Assembly: GCA_003024985.2 (NCBI GenBank)
Contig: PXIH01S0006392.1
Source: Euperipatoides rowelli
Taxonomy: Eukaryota; Onychophora; Udeonychophora; Euonychophora; Peripatopsidae
Direction: 5' to 3' (one strand)
DNA length: 10,732 nt
Position 1 is the stretch's first letter. Every line of letters starts with the position of its first letter. The translations under genes were made by a program, and so were the position numbers. The notes below the pieces were generated by a model that had not been told where the DNA came from, searched no databases, and saw only the letters and a list, made by a program, of their open reading frames with translations. This document shows, piece after piece, positions 1-7,412 of this stretch.

Positions 1-171
1 TTACTGTGGTAGACATTAGGCGGCCATTAAGCCCACTTCTTACGGTGAATGTTTGGTTGTCAATTGTGCTTATGCGACTAATATTATTATGGTAGACATT
101 AGGCGGCCATTAAGCCCACTTCTTACGGTGAATGTTTAGTTGTAAATTGTGCTCACGAGACATATTACTTT
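1..171. repeat. 83-bp tandem repeat, edge of an array
   Basis: Two adjacent copies are visible. The first is 8-90 (83 bp) and the second 91-171 (81 bp); both begin GGTAGACATTAGGCGGCC. The first 47 or so bases are identical, and the last third diverges by substitutions and small indels. Bases 1-7 (TTACTGT) resemble the tail of the second copy (TTACTTT at 165-171), so the window probably opens inside an earlier copy and the array extends upstream. A third unit seems to start at 172 (GGTAGA) but diverges at once. The unit is less AT-rich than the rest of the window. It could be a minisatellite, a satellite edge, or a tandem subrepeat of a mobile element; no coding capacity is evident. Confidence 0.85.
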
Positions 172-339
172 GGTAGAAGACACTCCTTAATCACTTAATT
201 GGCACGGGGGGAATCATAATTAGTGTGTCTAAGCTACATAATTACCAGATTTTATTATATTTGCTTTTATTTATATATTAAAAAAAATGCATGAAGATAT
301 CTTTGGCTCCATTTGATCAGTGGCTGAGACGCATGGGCA

Positions 340-450
340 TTTTCATCCACGGTTGAGCCATGAGATTAGCTGAGCCATGGCTGAGCCTTATTCAGTGTCA
401 ATGTGATTATGTGAACAAGAACCTGGTTCAACTGTGGTTGAGTCATGTTC
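340..450. repeat. Cluster of TGAGCC(ATG) words
   Basis: TGAGCCATG occurs at 354-362 and 371-379. TGAGCC recurs at 382-387 and TGAGTCATG at 440-448. GGTTGAG precedes the first and last of these. The pattern suggests a decayed short tandem repeat or part of a dispersed repeat. The segment is richer in G and C than its surroundings. No gene is evident. Confidence 0.4.
425..442. repeat. Copy 1 of a short palindromic motif
   Basis: The sequence GGTTCAACTGTGGTTGAG almost matches the stretch at 2625-2642 (GGTTCAACCGTGGTTGAA), with two differences in 18. In the second copy the arms TTCAACC and GGTTGAA are perfect reverse complements around a GT centre; here the symmetry is slightly decayed. It may be part of a dispersed repeat. 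Function unknown. Confidence 0.5.
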
Positions 451-610
451 AGTAGTGGAGTTTGGTTTGTTTGTGCCACTCCTCCCCCCTCCATGGCTTA
501 ACATTGCATCCCTTTACCATCCCTTCCATTTAGCCCCCTGGTTATCATGTCACTTCATGATAGATTAAAGGTTAAATACGTAAATGTCCTTTTTTTTTCT
601 AATATCAAAA

Positions 611-632
611 AATAAATAAGTAAGTAAATAAA
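611..632. repeat. AAAT/AAGT tetranucleotide microsatellite
   Basis: About five tandem tetranucleotides are present, mixing TAAA and TAAG units (AATAAATAAGTAAGTAAATA). It is an imperfect short microsatellite. Confidence 0.7.
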
Positions 633-917
633 AATACAGTATATGAATCAGTGGCATCATTTGAAATGGTTTTCCTTTTAAACGTAATGAATTCTACGAA
701 GATCTTCTGATGTTTTCTTTTACGAAAATTCGCTAATTTTTGAAAGTTTTGCAGTTTGTTTGTATTTTTCTTTTTTCTCTTGCAGAACACGGCCCACTGA
801 GTTTCTTTTTATCTGACATTTTCTTATTGGGTGAACAAATTTCTATGCTGCATAGACTGTAACTTAGAATTAGAAATAAATATACAATAATTGACTGCCA
901 AGTTGACAGCTGTGGGG

Positions 918-950
918 TAGCCTAACTCGTAGTTTTAGAAAGTTCGATCC
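918..950 (+). promoter_or_regulatory. Weak A-box and B-box-like pair
   Basis: TAGCCTAACTCG at 918-929 fits the tRNA A-box consensus TRGCNNARYNGG at all but one position. GTTCGATCC at 942-950 fits the B-box core GWTCRANNC. This raises the possibility of a decayed tRNA-derived SINE head. The boxes start only 24 bp apart, shorter than is usual in tRNAs and most SINEs, and no cloverleaf can be drawn. The A-box also contains TAGCCTA, a word over-represented across the window, which favours coincidence. Confidence 0.15.
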
Positions 951-1204
951 TTAACAATACAATCATAATTGAGCAGTGAGCAATGGGGCATGGCAACATT
1001 TCTTGAAACTCTGACTTTTTTTTTTTTTGACAGAGACATTTTGTTACGTATTTGGGTGAAAATTAAATCTTATTTAAAAAAAACTTTGTTTATAAAAAGT
1101 GAAATAAAATACAAATTCAATAATTAACTTTTTATGTTTTCATAATTTTAAATATATTTTTTTAATGTTTCGTTAAAATTAAATTGTTCTTTTTATCTTT
1201 TTCT

Positions 1205-1336
1205 TCTAACATTACACCTCCAAATCTGCTGTGGACCTTCGTAGCGGCAGATCCTGCAGGTCTGTACCCCTGGCTTGTTAAATTGATTCACATGAGATCT
1301 TTAATCTTCACCAGATATACTATAACTTCTGTTTAA
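1205..1336 (+). other. GC-richer open patch, possible repeat or exon relic
   Basis: A frame without an ATG at its head stays open from 1205 to a TAA at 1334. Within it 1232-1276 is unusually GC-rich and reads WTFVAADPAGLYPWL. The DNA also has the palindromic core CCTGCAGG at 1253-1260. A pyrimidine-rich tract precedes it, but no clear AG acceptor is placed to define an exon. I do not recognise a protein family. A decayed repeat fragment is as likely as coding sequence. Confidence 0.12.
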
Positions 1337-1737
1337 AAAAAAAATCATAACGGAGTGAAGTTTATTTCCTTATTAAAGTGCAATTTGTTTAATCCTAGCT
1401 TATGACAACACAGAATCAAATAGTAGCGGTAGTTTGCAGTATCGAAAAAGTGATTCAATTATGTTTTTAAATTTTGTATTCAAATGTCAAGAATATTATA
1501 AAATGGTGTTAATAGATACAATATCATTATCGTGTACTGTATGTATCATTCAGGAACTTTTTCACAATAGATATCGCCTAATGTCAATGTTTGTGAAGTT
1601 GTGACGTTCACTTTAGTGTGAGGTTTCTAAAATGATGGGTAATTAAAGAAAAATGTATGTTAGTTTATTTATTTATCAATTAGAATAGAAAAAAAAGATG
1701 TGTGTTTATAAACTAAAATGTTTACACAAAAATATTA

Positions 1738-1754
1738 TTAACCCTTTAGCTGCG
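1738..1754 (+). repeat. Left TTAA and terminal inverted repeat
   Basis: The sequence is TTAACCCTTTAGCTGCG. It matches the reverse complement of 2415-2431 at 14 of 17 positions, with mismatches at positions 8, 12 and 13. Similarity does not continue past the TGCG. Confidence 0.6.
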
Positions 1755-1864
1755 TACTGTGAAAGAAGGATTGTTCCCAATTTGTGTCACTATTTAGACT
1801 ATTTTGACATATTTAGTTTATTATATAAAACAGCTAAATTCTTTTTGAAATTTGAAATGTTATA

Positions 1865-1965
1865 NATCATTGGAAAGATAATTAAATGCCCTACAATAAT
1901 CTGTAATTGATTATTAATTTATTTTTTATTTTGTATACAAAAACTAAATCTAGCGATTTATNNNN
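1865..1965. other. Ambiguous bases (N at 1865; NNNN at 1962-1965)
   Basis: One N lies at 1865 and four at 1962-1965, both inside the candidate piggyBac-like element. They probably mark a low-quality or collapsed repeat in the assembly, so the true length of the element is slightly uncertain. Confidence 0.9.
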
Positions 1966-2101
1966 AAATGGAAAAAAAAATAATAACATTTTTTCCCCCC
2001 TAATGCTAACATTTGTTAATTTTATCATATTTTGTTGCTAATTTTGTTATAAATCTAAAATAAGTGAATAAATAATTTTCAAAATGTAATAAAATATGTG
2101 A

Positions 2102-2212
2102 ATTTTCAAAGAGATACTATTACGACCAGTGCAGGAGTTTGTAAAGGCAGTCAATGATGAAAACCTACTGTCTGCAGCCATTTACTGTATATTATTTTAT
2201 GTTTACAAATAG
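2102..2212 (+). other. Short open frame inside the candidate element
   Basis: A 36-codon frame runs from just after a TGA (2099-2101) to a TAG. It contains RPVQEFVKAVNDENLLSA, which looks less low-complexity than its surroundings. It has no early ATG and I do not recognise it. It could be a scrap of the parent element's coding sequence or chance. Confidence 0.12.
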
Positions 2213-2350
2213 CAATATTTAAAATTATTTTCTGTAAATTAACATATTTATATTGATTAATTATTATTTAGAAAACATAAAAATATATTAATTAGGTATT
2301 TAAAAGTTATTAAACTGAAAAAAAAAAAGTAAATATTAATATTTCTCATT

Positions 2351-2420
2351 AAGACGTTTTTAAACGTCTTCCGCAAAACTGGAACTGTCTGTGAAACCGG
2401 CAATAAACGTCTTCCGCAAA
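2351..2420. repeat. Subterminal repeats and 20-nt hairpin
   Basis: AAGACGTTTTTAAACGTCTT at 2351-2370 forms a hairpin with 9-bp perfect arms and a TT loop. TAAACGTCTTCCGCAAA occurs identically at 2361-2377 and 2404-2420, a 43-bp period. The second copy runs directly into the right terminus of the candidate element. Subterminal repeats in piggyBac-type elements commonly bind transposase; that role is inferred here. Confidence 0.75.
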
Positions 2421-2431
2421 TAAGGGGTTAA
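2415..2431 (-). repeat. Right terminal inverted repeat and TTAA
   Basis: The sequence is CGCAAATAAGGGGTTAA. Its reverse complement, TTAACCCCTTATTTGCG, matches the left end at 14 of 17 positions. The outermost subterminal repeat overlaps its inner part. Confidence 0.6.
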
Positions 2432-3890
2432 ATGATGTTGCATCAAATAAATTTTAATTGTATAAATAATTATACTAATCGCTTATGAGATGGAGTTGTG
2501 TTCCCATGACAACTAATCCCATGTGAGATGTAATTGTTTCGCTTGGCTTGAGGTCATTTAACTCGACCAAGATAAAAAAAAAAAGACTATTTGAATGCAA
2601 ATTCTTTGCCCATGGAAGAGAAGTGGTTCAACCGTGGTTGAAATAATTGTCCATTCTATCAGTAAACCAAATTGTTATTACATTTTTCCAATAGAGCCAA
2701 TCTTTTATTAACTCTCAGTGTTAGCCTATATATTAGATCTATTATTACTTGTACATTGTTGCGTTTTATAGTATCTTGACCTGGATTTAGGGTTTGGATG
2801 CTCATACTATCAGAGTGGGGACCCAATAAGTAAAATTGTTTACTATAATATAAGGAAAGATAATAAAACATCCACCTTGAAAAAAAAAAGTGACAGGGTG
2901 TACCTACAATGTAAACATTTGAATAGTAGTATATTTATTAGTTCATCTTTTTTTTTTGAAAACGCCATCCAGGGCAGAAATTGTAATCGGTCATCATCAT
3001 CATTAATAAAAAATCATTTATAATTACATGCAAAAAACAAAGATGTGGTCTTACCCTACTATACTTAAAATTTGCATAAGTAGCATAGTGGATATATTTA
3101 TATTATTATTTAAAGGATACCTATGAGACAGGATGAAGTCTATATAGAACAAAATGTACATTACATAGGGACATTATTAAAACTATAATTATTTTTTGTT
3201 TTATTCGTTAGGTATAAGGCCCAGCCTTGAAGTATTAGGAGCAATATTAAAAATTTCAATTAAAACAAAACATGGGGACGGGAAGGATATTTATCATAAG
3301 TAGGTTACTATGATACTATATGTAGTAGGCCATCACAAAATAATAATTTATGTTTAATATGAGTTGTTTATACATTGTGTTTAAATTAGGCTACTTCATT
3401 TGCCACAATTAAAAAAAAAATGCAAATTTAACTTTTTTTTTTTAATATTGTTTTCTAATTTTTCTACTTAGGCCTTATGATAAGAATTTTAAGTGTTACC
3501 ATGTAGCCACAGTTAAAGATATTATTTTGTATGTAAAAATTGGAATGTTGAGATTATCTGTGATGATGACGTAGAGATGTTTTTCTTTTTAATCAGCTGC
3601 AACCGGAGGAGAGTACCGTACAATTGTAGCGTATATTCCATACAGAAGCGCTGTGTGAATCCTAATGTAGTTTTTGTGAAATATTCTTCTACATAACAAC
3701 AAATTGAATATTTTTTTTTTGCGTATTTCACATCACTTTTAGGCTATAATTTTATTGTTAGGCTACTTGTATTGGAATTATTGTTACATAAAGCATACTA
3801 TTTTATTATGATTGAGTATTTTGCTGTCAGGATCTACCATGTGGTTTATTTGTTAAAGGCTAACTTGGGATAACTTCGTTCGTCTATGAA
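2432..3890. other. AT-rich spacer, no supported gene
   Basis: No gene is supported. The stretch has A and T homopolymers, a short CAT run near 2991-3003, and several TAGGCTA-type words (2722, 3387, 3740, 3759). The minus-strand frames at 2659-2871 and 3522-3731 resemble no family I know and are within chance length for this base composition. Confidence 0.6.
2625..2642. repeat. Copy 2 of the short palindromic motif
   Basis: GGTTCAACCGTGGTTGAA contains perfect 7-bp arms TTCAACC and GGTTGAA (2627-2633 and 2636-2642) around GT. It matches 425-442 at 16 of 18 positions. The two copies lie about 2.2 kb apart in the same orientation. Confidence 0.55.
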
Positions 3891-3918
3891 ATTTAATGAT
3901 CACATGATCAGATTAAAT
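3891..3918. repeat. Bulged inverted repeat ATTTAATGATCA
   Basis: ATTTAATGATCA at 3891-3902 is followed by CA, then TGATCA, a two-base GA bulge, and TTAAAT. This gives 12 paired bases per arm with one bulge. The left arm's 12-mer occurs in reverse complement at 9266-9277, itself next to another inverted repeat. It may be a small hairpin repeat family; no function is known. Confidence 0.55.
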
Positions 3919-4069
3919 GTAAAGTAATGAAAAAAATCTTATAATATACATGTCAATGGCAGTACAGTATTCAGTGTACTTGCTGTGTGTAAACTCCTGT
4001 TGCGGTAACTCTAACAGTCTAAGCTGCACCAGCGCCTGAACTTAGCTTGTTGTGTTATTACTATACATC

Positions 4070-4177
4070 ATGTCCAAACACGCTACATGCAAATCACTAA
4101 GTGACGGCGACCGATATATGGTATGTGTTCACAGCCATAACACCATGATCACTGTGCCATTTTCAAATTTTGTATAA
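4070..4177 (+). CDS. Possible 35-codon small ORF or first exon, unrecognised
   Basis: An ATG at 4070 opens a frame of 35 codons ending in TAA at 4175-4177. The part from about 4010 to 4120 is richer in G and C than its surroundings. The first 17 codons read MSKHATCKSLSDGDRYM, a mixed composition unlike the low-complexity frames nearby. ATG is followed at 4121 by GTATGT, a good splice-donor match, so the first 17 codons could be a short first exon. Alternatively an AATAAA hexamer at 4177-4182 overlaps the stop and could serve a tiny transcript. There is no signal peptide, no domain I recognise, and no partner exon. Confidence is low. Confidence 0.15.
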   Translation: MSKHATCKSLSDGDRYMVCVHSHNTMITVPFSNFV

Positions 4178-4224
4178 ATAAAATCTTGGTTTTAGTTAAA
4201 TTATTAAAATAGAAACAATTTCAT

Positions 4225-4345
4225 TTGTCGTTAGAGGAGAGTCCTTTGGGGCTTGAGGCACACGTCTCCACACCTTGTGCAGTAAGCTGCCATGGGCCCA
4301 CGGCCTACAAGTAATATTATGGGGTACCCGGGAATACCTGTTTGT
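4225..4345. other. GC-rich islet, probable repeat relic
   Basis: About 120 bp stand out from the AT-rich background, including GGCTTGAGGCACACGTCTCC and GGGCCCACGGCCTACAAG, ending with GGGGTACCCGGG. On the + strand a frame of about 29 codons runs through most of it, to the TAA just after the CCTACAAG. I recognise no protein. A decayed dispersed repeat is the simplest reading. Confidence 0.4.
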
Positions 4346-6336
4346 GATTATAAACTGTTCTTAATAAGCCAAATCAATGCTGGGTACTTAGCAGCTAGTA
4401 ATAAATAAATATCATTACTGTACTGTACTTTGTTTCATTAATACAAATTTGATTTGGTTGCAGAATTTGCAATTTAAAATTTAAATTCTACCAAGAAAAA
4501 AATAATTCCAGCATAATTCCTGGCTGCACAGTAAATGAAAACCTAACTCAAATTATGATTTTGTTATTACTGTAGGCATTTAGAAACCCATATTTAGGCT
4601 GTTCATTAACATATATTATAATACTTGATACAATCACTTTTTTTTTAAAAATTAAAACCAATTAGAACAAAACAAACATTTCAATTAGCAGAAACTACTG
4701 CTAACAGCAGGTTTGAAAATTGATGCCACCAGAGATAATATTTTCCATGTCACTAGGGTTTCAAAGGTGGAGTAGCTTTTTATTAGAGATTATAATTATA
4801 TTGAGCTACAGTGGGTACAAGTTGAAAATAGAACTTTCATGTGTTTTTCATTTTGAAACTAAATCTTAAAAAAAAAAAAAAAAAACACACGCACATTCTT
4901 GCTGTTGTCTTTTAGTTTGAACTGATAATATGGCACTTATAATTTATATATTTATCTTGAATTTTGAAATTAACAAGCCTAGCCTAATATACAATATTAC
5001 TAAATAAATAAATTATTATTATTTAAACATTCTACATTAGTTTCCATACTTATTATCTAGTCAGACATGAAAAGTTAAATGTTTGGGTATATCATTTTAA
5101 CAGTTAAGTGAACAATTTTATTTTTATTTTCCCCCAATGCATAAGAAATATAATTGTCTTAGGAATTGACATTTGGTAGGCTATGTTGTTTATTCCATTA
5201 GTTTCTAAGTAAAAAATCTTTTTGTCTGTAAAAATGCTATTTTCAGCTTTAAAAATGTAAAATTGTATTGACATTGTCTGGTTTTTATAATCTTTAAAAA
5301 AAAATCAGTAGTGTTGAAAAAACATGATTGTGATTTTATTTTACAGATAAAAAGTAGGCCTAATTCACATAATGGATGCGGGGAACATGACCTACATAAT
5401 ATGCTTATATTTTATGCAATATTCAATATATACTGTGTATAGGGCCATATGTGTGTGTAATAAGCGGTATCGCAGAAAGTTGTGAATCATGTTACCTAGC
5501 ATATTCTAAAAACTTAAGGAGAGAATTTAATTTGTGACATTCCTTGTTGTTCATAGCTACCAAAAAAAATTAAGTTGCTATAAATTACTATTTAAAATAG
5601 ATTGAGAATTTTTATAAGATTGTTAAAATGAACAATCTTTTTACTAGCAATATTAGCTCAAAATTCTTTAATAAAATTATTATAAATTGGTTCTGCTATA
5701 GCAGGGATTTGAAGCAAATCAGGTGTTGTCTAGGATGAGTGGTTGTGTAGATAAAGGATTTTAATCCACTCTGACATACAATATACCGAAGCCTACTTAC
5801 TGTCTGTTTGCACATAGTAACATAGGTTATAATATTCTTTAAAGAAAAAAGAAGAAAACATTAACCTATAGGCTTATACCATTAATTTCTTGAAATACCC
5901 GTAGCTTTAAATTCCTATAGCTGCCTATGGAAGATTGAGTCTTAGTTTTAATATCCAAATGTGTTTAAAATATTTAACATTTTGACAGTTTTATTACGGT
6001 ATCTGAAATAGACCTACAGTAATAAATTGGTGATATTCCATCATAATTTAAACATGATGGAAAATCATCTATCTTTTTCCAGCTATTGAAAGGCCTTTTA
6101 AAGGATATTGTCAAAATGTTTATATTTTTTTCATACTCAAAAATCTTTATGGCAGAAGTAAGGGGGGTAGGGTTATATTGTATTATTTTTCTTGCTAAAA
6201 TTTTTGATTTCATTCATGATTTTGGTCAAGGATTTTGTTTTTAATCACTATTACAATATTTCAATATTAAATTATGTTTTTAACACTCTGGGTACCATAC
6301 AGTATTGTATATCGTGACAATTGACATTTTTCCTTC
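4346..6336. other. AT-rich spacer, no supported gene
   Basis: The stretch includes an 18-A run at 4868-4885 leading into CACACGCACA, short TAAA and TTA repeats near 5001-5022, a hairpin at 5616-5639, and a perfect 12-bp palindrome CTGCTATAGCAG at 5693-5704. The minus-strand frame at 5974-6213 (79 codons) has mixed composition but no motif I recognise, and about two frames of that length are expected by chance here. Confidence 0.6.
5616..5639. repeat. 9-bp hairpin
   Basis: AAGATTGTT and AACAATCTT are perfect reverse complements separated by six bases (AAAATG). A T run follows. It is too small to be a microRNA precursor and no function is implied. Confidence 0.6.
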
Positions 6337-6367
6337 AAAACGATTGATTTTTGAAATCAATCGTTTT
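6337..6367. repeat. 31-nt hairpin with 14-bp perfect arms
   Basis: AAAACGATTGATTT (6337-6350) and AAATCAATCGTTTT (6354-6367) pair perfectly across a TTG loop. One extra T after the right arm then allows two more pairs (TC with GA). This is the longest perfect-arm hairpin I found in the window. The loop is too short for a microRNA precursor. It could be a relic of an inverted-repeat insertion or a cruciform-prone site. Confidence 0.8.
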
Positions 6368-7262
6368 TGATTATTCTATTGGTGATTGAAAGACAGCAAC
6401 TGTTGCTAATTAAAAATTTCATACCACATTACAATCCTTAAGTGATAAAAATGGTTGAATAGCACAAAACAAAAGTTATTGGCATCCAGCATAAAGTTGT
6501 TATAAATCCAAAAACAAGACAATGTGTTCAAATTAAAGCAGGGTCCTTTTTTTTTTTTAAAAAAAAATATGGAATCCTTATGGTAAAAAATAATATTTCA
6601 GCTAAATCACAGTTCCAATTCCTTTTTTATGGATTAAACTCGAGTTCCATCTATTGATTTACTTTGTCAACAGTATAACAGATAGGCTACATTTTTTATA
6701 AGATCCCTAGCAAATTTTGTTGGTGACCGCTGGTTCCTAAACACTCCTACTACTACTATTCAAGAAGTATTTACAGTAGGCTACTGTTGTTATACTGTAA
6801 CTCAATCAGAAAAAAAAAAAATTACAAGAACCATAACAAGAATTTATTAGCTTCTACTGAGCAATAAATGACTTTTTTTTTTAGAACAAAAGCTGTTTCC
6901 TTCGAATCTGTGAAGCCACATCGTGCGATGCAGGTTAAGCGATTCCTATCCGATTTTAGGAGATTTTGGCTAATTCGTTGTTTGGAAGTTTTGATGATGG
7001 AGATAAAGTTAATTTTTTTCTTTCTTTTTTGTTTCATTTCTTTGCCAAAACTAATTAATCTTATTAGCCTATTAGTTATAATATTTTTAGCACGTGTATT
7101 TTAACCCAAAGCTTGACCCTTAATCACCAAAATCTCTGACCCCATTCGGTATAATCTCATTTGCCCAAACTTCTGGTGCAAAGAATTGGCCGAAATTACC
7201 AACTTTAAAATCTCGTATTTGCAGTTCTTTCGGTTGTCTTTTAAGGTGGGCACATATTGGCA
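6368..7262. other. AT-rich spacer with one exon-like patch
   Basis: A T12 tract runs directly into an A9 tract at 6547-6567. Overlapping open frames on both strands around 6822-7104 share a GC-richer centre (6885-6985) flanked by T-rich sequence; neither frame matches a family I know. 7100-7262 shows nothing recognisable. Confidence 0.55.
6885..6933 (+). other. Exon-like segment, unrecognised
   Basis: A pyrimidine tract of 11 T ends in AG at 6883-6884, and CAG with GTTAAG follows at 6931-6939. This gives acceptor-like and donor-like borders around 49 bp of balanced composition. Two of the three forward frames are open; one reads AVSFESVKPHRAMQ. The minus strand is open as well, so frame evidence is weak. 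No neighbouring exon is identified. Confidence 0.12.
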
Positions 7263-7412
7263 ATAAATTCTCTGAGAATTAGAAGAATTTCTGTGATAAA
7301 TTCTCTGATAATTAGAATTCCTGATAAATTCTCTGAGAATTAGAAGAATTCCTGTGATAAATTCTCTGACAATTATAAGAATTCCTGTGATAAATTCTCT
7401 GAGAATTAGAAG
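7263..7412. repeat. 33-bp minisatellite, about 4.6 copies
   Basis: Units begin ATAAATTCTCTGA. They lie at 7263-7295 (33 bp), 7296-7323 (28 bp, with an internal deletion), 7324-7356 (33 bp), 7357-7389 (33 bp), and a partial unit at 7390-7412. In the canonical unit ATTCTCTGAGAAT is a 6-1-6 palindrome, and AGAATTCCTGTG closes the unit. Unit 4 carries substitutions that break the palindrome (CTGACAATTATAAG). Open frames across the array are a by-product of a 33-bp (multiple of three) unit, not a gene. Confidence 0.9.

Larger units (their letters stand above)
451..1737. other. AT-rich spacer, no supported gene
   Basis: The stretch is AT-rich with many homopolymer runs, for example T runs near 590-599 and 1017-1028 and an A run near 1336-1345. 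A C-rich patch lies at 480-540. The minus-strand frame at 605-790 is lysine and phenylalanine rich and looks like a chance frame. A weak pol III-like box pair (918-950) and a GC-richer open patch (1205-1336) are listed separately. I see no convincing exon. Confidence 0.6.
1738..2431. mobile_element. Candidate piggyBac-like non-autonomous element (MITE)
   Basis: TTAA at 1738-1741 and TTAA at 2428-2431 bracket a 686-bp segment that begins CCCTTTAGCTGCG and ends CGCAAATAAGGGG. Read inward, the two 17-nt ends (with TTAA) agree at 14 of 17 positions. A TTAA target duplication and termini starting CCC are hallmarks of the piggyBac superfamily. The right side carries subterminal repeats (2351-2420), also common in such elements. 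The interior is AT-rich, has no transposase-length frame, and contains ambiguous bases, so the element would be non-autonomous and moved by a transposase encoded elsewhere. The limits are inferred from two ends in one copy. Because TTAA is common in this AT-rich DNA, the CCC and TGCG agreement carries most of the weight. Confidence 0.6.

Noticed and set aside
1698-1910. 70-codon + frame as a gene
   Set aside because: It crosses the left end of the candidate piggyBac-like element and includes an N, and the composition is not protein-like.
4323-4333. Cloning-vector polylinker contamination (GGTACCCGGG)
   Set aside because: Only about ten bases match a common polylinker and the flanks do not, so it is best taken as coincidence.
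5974-6213. 79-codon minus-strand frame as a gene
   Set aside because: Its composition is mixed, but no motif is recognisable, and about two frames of this size are expected by chance.
6337-6367. microRNA precursor
   Set aside because: The stem is only 14 bp with a 3-nt loop, too short for a precursor hairpin.
6822-7104. Overlapping open frames on both strands as genes
   Set aside because: Both include poly-F or poly-K runs produced by T/A tracts, match no family I know, and are within chance length for this base composition.
7263-7412. CRISPR array
   Set aside because: The units are directly adjacent with no unique spacers, and the context is eukaryotic.
7263-7412. Heat-shock-element array
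   Set aside because: TTC and GAA words occur, but not with the GAAnnTTCnnGAA spacing that defines the element.
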